Shown here: positions 22,789 to 30,786 of the stretch, piece by piece
Position numbering within the stretch: the first letter of the stretch is position 1
Layout of the letters: each line of letters opens with the position of its first letter
Assembly (NCBI RefSeq): GCF_006715175.1
Contig: NZ_VFMQ01000001.1
Span: 2,108,001 to 2,172,000, forward strand
From: Curtobacterium citreum
Lineage (GTDB): Bacteria > Actinomycetota > Actinomycetes > Actinomycetales > Microbacteriaceae
Reading direction: 5' to 3'
Length of the DNA stretch: 64,000 bases
The notes under the pieces: model-generated
What the model was told of the DNA's origin: nothing
The model's input: only the letters and a program-made list of their open reading frames with translations
Database searches by the model: none
Position numbers and translations under genes: made by a program

Positions 22789-24318
22789 TCAGGCTAGCAG
22801 CACGTGCCCCTCCGCCCGGTCCGTCGTCGGCCCGACGGCGACCGCCGGAAGGCGCAGCTCGAACACCGCGCCGCCGAGCGCTCCCGTCCCGGACGCGTGC
22901 GCGAGTGTCCCGCCGTGCGCGACGGCGATCCCGCGGGCGATCGGCAGCCCGAGTCCGGCGCCGCCGGAGCGGACGTCGCGTGCGGCCTCGAGCCGGACGA
23001 GCCGGTCGAACACCCGCTCGCGGTCGGCCTCGGGGACGCCCGGTCCGTCGTCCTCGACGCGGAGGACCGCGACGGCGTCGTCGCGGGCGAGGGTGACCGT
23101 GACCGTGCCGGATCCCCCGGTGGCACGGGCCGCGTTGTCGACCAGGTTGCCGAGCACCTGCGCGAGCCGGTCCGGGTCGACCTCGGCGTGCACCGGGTCG
23201 TCCGGCGCGCGGAGGTCCAGGGTGACGGCGGGCAGCCGGAGCCGGAGCCGCTCCACCTCTGCGCGGACCCACGGCACCAGGTCGGTGGTCCGGCGTTCGA
23301 GCGCGATGCCCCGGTCCAGCCGGGCCATCGTGAGCATGTCGTCGACGAGCCGCGCTGCCCGGTCGGCCTGGCGGACGACGTGCACGGCGAGGACCTCTCG
23401 GGTGGCGGCGTCGTCGTCCCCGCTGCGCACGAGGGTGTCGGCCGCCGCGCGCACCCCCGCGACCGGGGTCCGGAGCTCGTGCGCGGCGTCGGACAGGAAC
23501 GAGCGGACCCGCTCCTCGGCTGCGAGGGCCTGTGTCTCCGCACCCTCGACGGCGTCGAGCATCTCGTCGAAGGCGACCGCGACCCGGCCGATCTCGGTGT
23601 CGGTCCGGGACGGCCGGAGTCGCCGCCCGCGGTCCCCACCGGCGATCGACCGCGCGGTGTCGGTCATCTCGTCGAGTGGTCGGAGCGATCGACGCACGAC
23701 GAGCACGACGCCGACCACCGCGACGCCGAGGAACGCGGCGGAGGCGCCGCCCATCACCCAGCCGAGCTGCGTGAGGGTCTCCTGGACATCGCGAGTGCCG
23801 GCGGTCAGCGTGATCCGGGTGCCGTCGTCCAGCGTCGACCGGAGGGTCAGCACGCCGTCGTCGTCGGACACCGAGGACGCGGTGATCCGGGCGCCCGACG
23901 TCGTGCTCGTGCCGGTGCTGGTGGCCGAGCCCGAGGTCGTGCCTTCCGACCCTGCGGCCCGCTTGCCGGCGGGGCCGGGCAGCCCGGCCGGATCGGGCGG
24001 GCCGGAGCGGAGCTGCTCGGGCGTCGGTCCCGCCTCGACCGCCGCGCCGTCGGGCTGCACGATGCGGACGGAGAGCCCCTGCGCGGAGAGCCGGTCGGCC
24101 AGGTCGTCGGCGTCGAGCACCCCGACGAGGGCCGCCGCCGCCGAGGCCCGGTCACGCAGGCGGTCCTCGACCTGGGCCCGGAGCCGGGCGCCGAGGACGG
24201 CCTCGACCGCGACGACGAGTCCGGAGAGCAGCACGGCCAGCAGGGCGATGATCGCCACGACCGTGCGGAGCCGCAGCGACGTGGTCCGCAGCGGGGACGT
24301 GGGCAGCGACCCGGTCAC
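22789..24318 (-). CDS. Sensor histidine kinase of a two-component system
   Basis: 509-residue membrane kinase. An N-terminal TM helix (VVAIIALLAVLLSGLVVAVEAVL), an extracytoplasmic sensor region with a Ser/Thr/Gly-rich linker, a second TM, a HAMP region, the H-box LSDAAHELRTPVAG, an N-box (NLVDNAARA) and G-boxes (DDGPGVP, GAGLGLPIARG) are present in order. The GTG start at 24318 overlaps the regulator stop (GTGA), so the pair is coupled. It probably phosphorylates the upstream OmpR-type regulator. The divergent Pro/Lys-repeat membrane protein is a candidate target or accessory. The signal is unknown. Confidence 0.93.
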   Translation of the reverse strand: MTGSLPTSPLRTTSLRLRTVVAIIALLAVLLSGLVVAVEAVLGARLRAQVEDRLRDRASAAAALVGVLDADDLADRLSAQGLSVRIVQPDGAAVEAGPTPEQLRSGPPDPAGLPGPAGKRAAGSEGTTSGSATSTGTSTTSGARITASSVSDDDGVLTLRSTLDDGTRITLTAGTRDVQETLTQLGWVMGGASAAFLGVAVVGVVLVVRRSLRPLDEMTDTARSIAGGDRGRRLRPSRTDTEIGRVAVAFDEMLDAVEGAETQALAAEERVRSFLSDAAHELRTPVAGVRAAADTLVRSGDDDAATREVLAVHVVRQADRAARLVDDMLTMARLDRGIALERRTTDLVPWVRAEVERLRLRLPAVTLDLRAPDDPVHAEVDPDRLAQVLGNLVDNAARATGGSGTVTVTLARDDAVAVLRVEDDGPGVPEADRERVFDRLVRLEAARDVRSGGAGLGLPIARGIAVAHGGTLAHASGTGALGGAVFELRLPAVAVGPTTDRAEGHVLLA

Positions 24319-24998
24319 GCGGCGCCCCGGTCCGCCGCGAGCCGGTACCCGATTCCGCGGACCGTGTGCACCAGACGCGGGCCGTGCGCCTCCATCTTCC
24401 GGCGGAGCGCGCTGAGGTGCACCTCGACCAGGTTCGCCGCGACCGCGTCGTAGCCCCAGACCTGGGTCGTGATCTGGCCCTTCGACACCGTCCGCCCGCG
24501 GCTCTCGGCCAGGAAGCAGAGCAACCGGAACTCGGTCGCGGTGAGGTCGAGCAGCACGCCGTCCCGTCGGACCGTGGCACCCTCGGGGTCGATCACCAGG
24601 TCGCCGACCTCGATCACCGTCGGCACTCGACCACGGCGCCGGAGCACGGCCGTCACCCGGGCCACGAGCTCGGCCATCGCGAAGGGCTTCACGACGTAGT
24701 CGTCGGCACCCTCGGCGAACCCGCGGAGTCGGTCGTCGAGCTCGTCGCGCGCGGTCATCATCACGACGGCGGCGTCCGACCGGGCCCGGATGCGGGCGGC
24801 GAGGAGGATGCCGCTCGGCCCGGGCAGCATCCAGTCGAGCAGGACGAGGTCCGGGACGGCGCGGTCGAGGTCGTCGAGGATCGTCCGGCCGTCGGGGGCC
24901 GCGGCGACGAGGTGTCCCTCGGCGCGCAGGGTCGAGACGACGGCGGTGCGGAGGGCGTCGTCGTCCTCGACCACGAGGATGCGTGCGGGTGCGTTCAC
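24315..24998 (-). CDS. OmpR/PhoB-family response regulator
   Basis: About 227 residues: a receiver (ILVVEDDDALR, phosphoacceptor in LVLLDWMLPG, MMTARDE, VKPFAMAELV) and a C-terminal winged-helix DNA-binding domain (LTATEFRLLCFLAESRGRTVSKGQI, then VEVHLSALRRK). The start GTG at 24998 (MNAPARILVVEDD) is preferred because a TACGGT -10 box ends 7 nt upstream; the alternative GTG at 25007 overlaps that box. Its stop overlaps the kinase start. Confidence 0.93.
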   Translation of the reverse strand: MNAPARILVVEDDDALRTAVVSTLRAEGHLVAAAPDGRTILDDLDRAVPDLVLLDWMLPGPSGILLAARIRARSDAAVVMMTARDELDDRLRGFAEGADDYVVKPFAMAELVARVTAVLRRRGRVPTVIEVGDLVIDPEGATVRRDGVLLDLTATEFRLLCFLAESRGRTVSKGQITTQVWGYDAVAANLVEVHLSALRRKMEAHGPRLVHTVRGIGYRLAADRGAA

Positions 24999-25005
24999 GG
25001 CGGAC

Positions 25006-25011
25006 ACCGTA
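25006..25011 (-). promoter_or_regulatory. Predicted -10 box of the two-component operon
   Basis: TACGGT on the minus strand, 7 nt before the GTG at 24998. It helps decide the start codon. Confidence 0.5.
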
Positions 25012-25143
25012 CGGTCCGTCGGTGAGCACGGAGCATGGAGCCAGCTGGAGAACCCCTGTGCTTCAGTCCTGCTTCAGATTCGAGCTCGACCGTCGTCCTC
25101 GTCGGCGGACCACCCCGGTCCGCCACGGAGAACCGGAGACACC

Positions 25144-25680
25144 ATGAACGACGAACTGCACGACGAGACCACGACCGAGCGGGCCCCGCGCCGCCACCGC
25201 CGGCTCCGCGCGATCGGCATCGGGACCGCCGCGGCCGCGGTGCTCGTCCTCGGTGGCGTGGGCGTGACCGCGGCGATGGCCGACGGTGCCGGCAGCGGCC
25301 CGACCGTCACCGCCCCCACCGGCGCACCCAGCGGGGCGCCGACCGGCGCCCCGTCCGGAGCGCCGAAGGCCGCGCCGAAGGACGGGCCCGAAGGAGCGCC
25401 GGCGCCCGGGGAGGACGCCGCCGGCAAGGACGGCAAGGACGCTCCGGCGGCCCCGGGTTGCGTCGCCCTGCCCGCGCCGGGCAAGGACGCCCCGACCCCG
25501 CCCGCGCCGGGCAAGGACGCGAAGGCACCGAAGGACGCGCCCGGTAAGGACGCGACCACCCCGCCCGCACCCGGCAAGGACGGGAAGGCACCGAAGAACG
25601 CCCCGACCGACGCACCGACCCCTCCTGGCGCACCGGAGCAGGGCGACCAGGCGACGCCCGCACCGACGTCCGGGTCCTGA
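25144..25680 (+). CDS. Single-TM protein with Pro/Ala/Lys-rich repeat exterior
   Basis: 178 residues. A basic cytoplasmic N-terminus (RRHRRLRAIGIG) is followed by one hydrophobic segment (about residues 22-43) and then a long low-complexity part with APSGAPTGAP and repeated PAPGKD units, ending SGS. It is probably anchored in the membrane with a disordered, Lys/Asp-charged extracellular tail. The ATG at 25144 has GGAGACACC before it. It is divergent from the two-component operon (136-bp gap to the regulator GTG), so co-regulation is likely. No enzyme domain is recognised. Confidence 0.8.
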   Translation: MNDELHDETTTERAPRRHRRLRAIGIGTAAAAVLVLGGVGVTAAMADGAGSGPTVTAPTGAPSGAPTGAPSGAPKAAPKDGPEGAPAPGEDAAGKDGKDAPAAPGCVALPAPGKDAPTPPAPGKDAKAPKDAPGKDATTPPAPGKDGKAPKNAPTDAPTPPGAPEQGDQATPAPTSGS

Positions 25681-25697
25681 CCGGACCGCACGCGCTG

Positions 25698-25747
25698 CGG
25701 GAGGCGCACCCCGTCGGCCGCGTGGTCGACGCGGGGCGCGCCTCCCG
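25698..25747. terminator. Bidirectional terminator between convergent genes
   Basis: Arms 25698-25707 and 25738-25747 pair (GGGAGGCGC type) with further internal complementarity. It lies between the stops of the repeat protein and the GAF regulator. Confidence 0.65.
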
Positions 25748-25765
25748 GCCGGTGTCCCGACCCCG

Positions 25766-26989
25766 TCAGCGGCGGTCGAGCGCCTCGATCGCCGCGACGA
25801 GACCGGCCCGCCGCGGGGACCGCCGCGGCAGCACCCCGAGCAGGGCGCGGAGCACCTGCGGATCCGCGGCGCCGTCCGCGGTCCGCGACCACGCCTGCAA
25901 CGCCTCGACCCCGCCGTCGGTCAGCACCGACTCGCGGAACCGGGACCGGACCGCGTCCCGCAGGTCGTCGACGCCCGGCGACGCCGACCCCGGCAGGACC
26001 GGTCCGGAGTACCCGTCGACGGCCTGGAGGCGCGCCCCGCGGTCGAGCGCGGACAGCACCGTCTCGACGTCGGTGCGGATCCCGGTCAGGCGGTACGGCC
26101 GCGACGACAGGTGCGCGCCCGGCGCGTGGTCCGCGAGGACGCGGCGGAGGCGCACGACCTCTGCCCGGAGCGTGGGGACCGCACGGCGGTCGCCGTACAC
26201 CGCGACCGCGAGGTCGGCTGCGGCGAGACCGCCGGGCGTGGACGCCAGGACGGCGAGCACCTCGGAGTGCCGCTCGGACAGCCGGACGGCACGGTCTCCG
26301 GTCCGGAGGGTCGCGGTGTCGGACCCGAGCAGCGTCAGTTCGGCCGAGTCGGCACCGCGGCGGCCTCGGTCTGCTCGGTCGGCTCGGTCTGCGCGCGGGA
26401 CGGTCGTCGAGGTCGCCCGGGCGGCGTGCCGGAGGGCGGTGAGGGCGATCTCCGCCTCGGCCGCGGCGGCCGTCGCCGTGAGGAGCGGCAGCGTGTGGCG
26501 TTCGACCGCACGGTCGTCGCCCGTGATGTCGAGGGCGCCGACGACCGAGCCGTCCGCCGCGTGCAGCGGGACGGCCGTGCAGGAGAACGCCTTCACGGCG
26601 GTGGCGTAGTGCTCCTCGGACCGGATCTGCACGCCGCGGCCGAGGCGGAGCGCCGTCCCCGGGGCGCTCGTGCCGGCGTGCTCCTCGGCCCAGTCGGCGC
26701 CGGCCGTGAAGCCCATGTCCTCGGCGGCGCGCCGGGCCGCACGTGCGCCGTCCACCCAGACGATGCAGCCGGCGGCGTCGGTCAGCGCGACGACGCACCC
26801 GGCGGCGCGGACGTCGTCGAGCAGGAGCCGACGGACCACGGGGAGCGCGGTGCCGATCGGTCCCTGGCCACGGATGGCGTCGAGCTGGGCGTCGTCGAGC
26901 GCGAGCGTCGGCAGGCCGTCCGGGTCCACCCGGGCCGAGCGACGCCAGGACTCGGCGACGAGCGGGCGGAGCCCTGCGGGAGCGGGCAC
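25766..26989 (-). CDS. GAF-domain transcriptional regulator
   Basis: 407 residues. A GAF sensor region (about 60-200, with LTDAAGCIVWVDG and GALDITGDDR) resembles the N-terminal part of acetoin-type AcoR-like activators. The C-terminal region carries a winged-helix-like segment (LRAEVVRLRRVLADH) in place of a sigma-54 domain. The start is GTG at 26989 with GGGGAGG upstream. It precedes the DUF779 remnant on the same strand; in related genomes such GAF regulators often neighbour an aldehyde dehydrogenase and a DUF779 gene, so this may be the regulator of an alcohol/aldehyde locus now split by the prophage. Confidence 0.82.
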   Translation of the reverse strand: MPAPAGLRPLVAESWRRSARVDPDGLPTLALDDAQLDAIRGQGPIGTALPVVRRLLLDDVRAAGCVVALTDAAGCIVWVDGARAARRAAEDMGFTAGADWAEEHAGTSAPGTALRLGRGVQIRSEEHYATAVKAFSCTAVPLHAADGSVVGALDITGDDRAVERHTLPLLTATAAAAEAEIALTALRHAARATSTTVPRADRADRADRGRRGADSAELTLLGSDTATLRTGDRAVRLSERHSEVLAVLASTPGGLAAADLAVAVYGDRRAVPTLRAEVVRLRRVLADHAPGAHLSSRPYRLTGIRTDVETVLSALDRGARLQAVDGYSGPVLPGSASPGVDDLRDAVRSRFRESVLTDGGVEALQAWSRTADGAADPQVLRALLGVLPRRSPRRAGLVAAIEALDRR

Positions 26990-27041
26990 GGTGCCTCCCC
27001 TCGCAGGTCTCCGCCGCGCCGTCGCGGTCGGTGCGGTCAGC

Positions 27042-27206
27042 CTACGTCGGCCGCACCGCCGGGACCAGGCCCAGGTCCTCGAGCTCGGCGTCGGTCAGCA
27101 TCCGTGAGCGGGTGAGGAACCGCTTGCCCTCGGGGACCTCGACCGAGAACCCGCTGCCCCGCCCGTCGACGACGTCGATCGTGAGGTGGGTGTACTTCCA
27201 GTACTC
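27042..27206 (-). pseudogene. DUF779 protein, last 54 codons left by prophage insertion
   Basis: The minus strand reads EYWKYTHLTIDVVDG, then FLTRSRMLTDAELEDLG to a TAG stop at 27042-27044, which is the conserved end of DUF779 proteins that accompany aldehyde dehydrogenases. Upstream of about 27206 the family sequence stops and the frame becomes unrelated. The missing 5' part is expected beyond the other end of the prophage. Confidence 0.8.
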
Positions 27207-27239
27207 GCCCGGTCTCGGTGGCAGACACCGCGAGGCATT

Positions 27240-27329
27240 GGATTCCGCGGACTGACGCGGATCGGGGCGCTGTAGGGCGGTGTGCGGCGGAGCATCTTCG
27301 GGTGGGTTCTGCGGACTGACTGCGGACTC
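27240..27329 (+). repeat. Direct repeats next to the left prophage end
   Basis: TTCCGCGGACTGACGCGGA (about 27242-27260) and TTCTGCGGACTGACTGCGGA (about 27307-27326) are near-identical words about 65 bp apart, between the DUF779 remnant and the helix-turn-helix gene. They fit arm-type integrase sites or excisionase-binding sites. Confidence 0.6.
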
Positions 27330-27347
27330 AACGGCCCATCATGGACC

Positions 27348-27812
27348 ATGGACGAACTGCTTACAGCGCTCCGAGCTGCCATCCGCGACGAGGTCGCCCG
27401 GCAGCTCGCCGAGCTCCTTCCCGCGCAGCCCGCGCCCGAGGCCTCGCCGGAGCTCCTCGGGGTCGAGCAGGCAGCCGCGCGGCTCGGCGTGCAACCAAAG
27501 ACACTCTACGAGTGGCGTCGGCTCCACAAGGGACCGCCCTCGCTTCGGGTAGGCCGTCTCGTGAAGTACCGCTCCGACGTCCTCGACGAGTGGATCAACC
27601 GACCGAGGTCCGGCGACGACATCCTCACGCTCCGCGAGGCCGCGGATTACACGCGCACGCACTGGCGGACGATCGCCGACGCATGCCGTGCCGGCGAACT
27701 CAAGGGCATCCAGCGCACCCGGAACGCGACCTGGCGGGTCCGCCGCGAGGACCTCGACACGTGGATGGGCGTCACGCCGCCAGTGCGCCGCGGCCCGCTG
27801 CGCTCGCTCTGA
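27348..27812 (+). CDS. Double helix-turn-helix protein, putative excisionase
   Basis: 154 residues with two MerR/AlpA-type (HTH_17) modules: VEQAAARLGVQPKTLYEWRR at about 45-64, and LREAADYTRTHWRTIADACR further on, each followed by a wing (VKYRSDVLDEWI; WRVRREDLDTWM). Single-module proteins of this kind are often Xis or AlpA factors. The ATG at 27348 is chosen as the start of the conserved reading. Its position beside the junction supports a role in excision; two modules in tandem are unusual. Confidence 0.75.
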   Translation: MDELLTALRAAIRDEVARQLAELLPAQPAPEASPELLGVEQAAARLGVQPKTLYEWRRLHKGPPSLRVGRLVKYRSDVLDEWINRPRSGDDILTLREAADYTRTHWRTIADACRAGELKGIQRTRNATWRVRREDLDTWMGVTPPVRRGPLRSL

Positions 27813-27817
27813 TCCGC

Positions 27818-28342
27818 CTACGACCCGTCGCCGGGCTGCAGGACATCGATGTCCCACTGCGCTCGCTCGAGGCGCGCAAACCAGGCAACCGCCTCCCACA
27901 ACGGCTCCATCAGCGTCCTACCCTCGAACCGCTCCCGGTAGACCGTATCCTGCTGCGCGTTCGCCTTTCCGCCGTGACGGTCTCCGATCCAGTCCTCGAG
28001 CAGGGACTCCAGTGACTGATACACGAGGGGACCGAAGTTGAGCGGGTACTCCAGAGGGAACTGCAGACCCGCTGGCGAAACGGCGACGACCGCGCCGTGC
28101 GTGATCCCGTTACGGACGAGGCGGATGCCGGGCAGCACGGCGCCAGCTGGATCTTTGTCACGCAGCCGGTCGTATTGCTCCCCGTGCTCGCGACGGAGTT
28201 GCTCGTCGAGCGTCGCGGCCCAGAAGACCGCGGTGCCGAGAGCGACGTATTCCTGGGCACCACCGCCAGCGAGCTCGTCAGCCGCCTTCTGCAGGCCCTG
28301 GAACGCTGCAGCCCGGACCGGCGTCCACCGGGGAAGCGTCAC
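27818..28342 (-). CDS. Unknown protein with RX4H motif (possible HEPN-like)
   Basis: 174 residues, mostly helical in character, not recognised. It carries GIRLVRNGITHGAVV, in which R-N-G-I-T-H fits the RX4H catalytic pattern of HEPN ribonucleases. The start is GTG at 28342 without a clear ribosome binding site. Its stop lies 5 bp from the end of the convergent helix-turn-helix gene. The motif is short, so the link to HEPN is a weak inference. Confidence 0.6.
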   Translation of the reverse strand: MTLPRWTPVRAAAFQGLQKAADELAGGGAQEYVALGTAVFWAATLDEQLRREHGEQYDRLRDKDPAGAVLPGIRLVRNGITHGAVVAVSPAGLQFPLEYPLNFGPLVYQSLESLLEDWIGDRHGGKANAQQDTVYRERFEGRTLMEPLWEAVAWFARLERAQWDIDVLQPGDGS

Positions 28343-28717
28343 CGCTCACACCGTCGCGACAGCGGCCGGTCGGCCGCCTGTCGGCGTACCCGCAGCGTGC
28401 GTCTCACTGGCTGCGACGATGTGCGGTCGCCGAGCCCGTCGAAGGAATCCACACTCAGCGCGTTCGGGTGCTTCCGGCACGTCAGGGGACGCGGTCGTCG
28501 GCAACGCGGTGCGCTCGAGCGGGAACGGTCCCGGGAACTCCTGCGGTGAGCTCGATCCATGCACCCAGTATCCCCGCCGGGTCAGGCGAAGGGGGTTGGG
28601 TATAGACGTCCGTTCGATCGGGCGCCAGAAGAATCAGGCCTGGACAATCACACCGCGCGGCCGCAGAGCGATCCGTCTCGCTACGCTGCGGTCAACCACC
28701 AAAAGAAAGGGGCTCCC
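28343..28717. other. 375-bp gap, no confident gene
   Basis: A 72-codon minus-strand reading (start near 28561, stop at 28346) could lead into the RX4H gene but has composition typical of a shadow. A GTTGGGTATAGAC stretch at about 28600 looks like a -10 region (TATAGA) for the small gene at 28718. Confidence 0.35.
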
Positions 28718-28906
28718 ATGCCCGACAAGTATGGCGCCGTCCAGGATCTCGAAAACGCGATGGTCAACGCCAACAACGTGATCAGCTTCTCCCAGAAGGC
28801 CAAGCCTGTGGCGCTCGGTCCCGAACGTGACCTAGCCACCGCGATCGAGTCCATCGGCTTCGCGCTCCACGCGATTGCACGCGCACAGAAGAAGATGCTC
28901 GAGTAG
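28718..28906 (+). CDS. Small helical protein of unknown function
   Basis: 62 residues (MPDKYGAVQDLENAMVNANN...), predicted mostly alpha-helical with no cysteines or TM segment. The start has a good ribosome binding site (AAAGAAAGGGG, 5-6 nt before the ATG). A terminator hairpin follows 20 bp after the stop, so this is a monocistronic small gene. Not recognised. Confidence 0.75.
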   Translation: MPDKYGAVQDLENAMVNANNVISFSQKAKPVALGPERDLATAIESIGFALHAIARAQKKMLE

Positions 28907-28925
28907 CACTATCGAACGACTAGAA

Positions 28926-28959
28926 ACCCCCTCGAGCTCCCGAAGGAACCCGAGGGGGT
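28926..28959. terminator. Terminator of the small gene at 28718
   Basis: ACCCCCTCG (28926-28934) pairs with CGAGGGGGT (28951-28959), followed by CTT. It also lies at the end of the convergent DUF2188 gene. Confidence 0.8.
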
Positions 28960-28965
28960 CTTACG

Positions 28966-29220
28966 TCAATGCTTGGTATCGCGTTTCCTAGACTCGTTCC
29001 CACTCGGCGTCGTGTCGCTATCGCGCCAACGGCCATCGCGGCGCTGCACGCGGACGTCTCCGCCGCCTGCGTTCTCCGCAATCTCCTTCGCCCGAGCTTC
29101 CGCTTCGGCCTGCGTTCTGGCGTGCGCCGATGCTCGCTGCGCGTTCTCTTTCTTCACGTCCCACCCGCCGCGGTCGTTGTTGGGGACGACGTACCGGTCG
29201 TTGTCATTGCCCTTCGGCAT
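28966..29220 (-). CDS. DUF2188-like small protein
   Basis: 84 residues. The reading RYVVPNNDRGGWDVKKENAQ, then RTQAEAEARAKEIAENAGGGDV and a charged end, matches the DUF2188 pattern (two short strands, helix, strand, often in plant-associated and phage genomes). The function is unknown. The GC content is lower than the chromosomal genes. Confidence 0.75.
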   Translation of the reverse strand: MPKGNDNDRYVVPNNDRGGWDVKKENAQRASAHARTQAEAEARAKEIAENAGGGDVRVQRRDGRWRDSDTTPSGNESRKRDTKH

Positions 29221-29335
29221 AGCGAACCTCCTCGTTCGCGCGTGACGCTATCGCTCGTTGGACACGCGCTGGGTCACGATCTGGTGTCGGCCCGTCGGCG
29301 TAGCTTCCCGAAGCCGCCGGCACCCATACCAGGGG

Positions 29336-29725
29336 ATGTACGAGGCGATCAGCGTCCGCAAGCATGACCAGATGGCACTTCGTCTCCTCGATGACCGCAG
29401 ACGCCCGACCAAGTTGACTTGGATCGCGGGCGGAACGCTGGCCCTGCTGGCCATCGGCGGCGTCGCGACCGCCGCGGGAGACGAACCGAGCGCAGTCCCG
29501 TCCATGACCGCCGCTGCGTCGACGCCGACTCGAGAGACGACTCAGCCGTCACCCACCGCCCCCACCCGCCAGGCGGAGCACGCTCCTGCCGCACCGCTGG
29601 CTGAACAGGTCGATGCCGAGCTCAAGACGGCATGGGGCGTGACCAACTTCACCGACGGCCTCTCCGGTACGGAGGGTCACGACCCGGCGCTGCTGAACTG
29701 GCGAATCTCTCACCTCGAGGACTAG
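29336..29725 (+). CDS. Single-TM small protein, unknown
   Basis: 129 residues starting at ATG 29336 (CAGGGG just before it). A charged N-terminus is followed by one hydrophobic helix (LTWIAGGTLALLAIGGVATAA), then a Thr/Pro/Ala-rich linker and a C-terminal part with AWGVTNFTDGLSG. It is likely an anchored extracellular protein. Not recognised. A small gene follows 12 bp downstream. Confidence 0.65.
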   Translation: MYEAISVRKHDQMALRLLDDRRRPTKLTWIAGGTLALLAIGGVATAAGDEPSAVPSMTAAASTPTRETTQPSPTAPTRQAEHAPAAPLAEQVDAELKTAWGVTNFTDGLSGTEGHDPALLNWRISHLED

Positions 29726-29737
29726 GCGCCCGGAATC

Positions 29738-29914
29738 GTGCACGTCACCATCCAAGTCGCCGCTCTGGAGACGTCGGAGGCGGAGGTTGAGCAGCTAGCT
29801 AAGAACATCATGCGGCTCAGCCAGGACCAGCTCCCCGCACTGCAGTGGGTCGCGGTGCAGACAGCAGATGGCCGTCTGCTCGAGCAGACCACTCGGCTCG
29901 CGCCCGGACAGTGA
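29738..29914 (+). CDS. Small protein of 58 residues, unknown
   Basis: Reads from GTG 29738 as MHVTIQVAALETSEAEVEQL, then NIMRLSQDQLPALQWVAVQT to a TGA at 29912-29914: a strand-helix-strand pattern. It lies 12 bp after the TM gene, on the same strand. No clear Shine-Dalgarno. Not recognised. Confidence 0.5.
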   Translation: MHVTIQVAALETSEAEVEQLAKNIMRLSQDQLPALQWVAVQTADGRLLEQTTRLAPGQ

Positions 29915-30121
29915 AAAGTCGCTCCCCCAGTCTGACCGGCAGGCCGAGCCCGGCACTCCCCCGATGGCCATCGACTTGGTCACCCGACTAGGCCACGGTC
30001 CTCCTCGGGGATGGAATCGCCGGCCGTGCATTGCTGCTGACCTTCCGCGGGGGCAGTCTGCGATGGAGAGGGCACAGCCGGAGGGGCCGGCGCGATCACG
30101 CTCTCAGGGGAAGGTCACACC

Positions 30122-30724
30122 ATGAAGTTCATGAAGCCGCTCGCGGGTCTGGGGCTTGCTGCCGCTGTCGCCCTGCCGATCCTGATCGCTGGGCCGGCAC
30201 AAGCCGACGAAGCAGTAGCACCGGAACAGCTGCCGCAGTTCGCGCTGCAGGCACTCACCGGGCCGGAAGACACGTCGACATCGACGTTCACCGTTCCGGC
30301 GGGCAAGTACACCGACGCAGCCGGCAAGACCCGCATCTTTGCCGCACAGGCCACGTGGGTCTGCAACGGCAAGACCGACAACCCGCACTGGTCGAAGGGC
30401 GCCGCCAGCGTCATCGCGAAGACCCGAGTCACCTGCAAGGGCCCGACGGCGACCGTTCCGATCCGCGTCGAGTCCCTGCTCGGCCGGACGACCCACAACA
30501 GCATCAACTCACTGCAGATCGTCGCGGAGTCGAACTACGTCCAAAACGTGGCAGCGGATCCCAACGGGCTGATGTCGCAGACCTGGTACGTGCCGGCCCA
30601 GGGGTCGGCGACCCACATCGCCAGGAACGCGTACTTCCGCGGCTCTCACTCCGGGCAGGCTGCTCCGCCGCTGAAGCCGTTCAACATCGGCGCCGCGGCC
30701 TCTGCCTTCATCTACGTGCCATAA
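30122..30724 (+). CDS. Secreted protein with signal peptide, unknown
   Basis: 200 residues. A clear Sec signal peptide (basic MKFMKPL, hydrophobic LGLAAAVALPILIAG, cleavage after AQA near residue 28), then a mature domain with two cysteines (WVCNGKT and VTCKGPT) that could form a disulfide. No enzyme family is recognised. AGGGGAAGG stands before the ATG. A strong bidirectional terminator follows. Secretion from a prophage gene suggests a lysogenic-conversion product. Confidence 0.8.
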   Translation: MKFMKPLAGLGLAAAVALPILIAGPAQADEAVAPEQLPQFALQALTGPEDTSTSTFTVPAGKYTDAAGKTRIFAAQATWVCNGKTDNPHWSKGAASVIAKTRVTCKGPTATVPIRVESLLGRTTHNSINSLQIVAESNYVQNVAADPNGLMSQTWYVPAQGSATHIARNAYFRGSHSGQAAPPLKPFNIGAAASAFIYVP

Positions 30725-30739
30725 CGCATTCACACCAAG

Positions 30740-30780
30740 AGAAGAGGGGCCGACCGCTGACTGCAGTCGGCCCCTCTTCT
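30740..30780. terminator. Bidirectional terminator
   Basis: A 15-bp perfect stem (30740-30754 with 30766-30780), with AGAAGAGG at one base and TCTTCT at the other, between convergent genes ending at 30724 and 30787. Confidence 0.88.
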
Positions 30781-30786
30781 CGTCTT

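Noticed and set aside
28346..28564. 72-codon minus-strand ORF upstream of the RX4H gene
   Set aside because: No ribosome binding site and no family; the composition is like a shadow. It is kept only as a remark in the gap entry.
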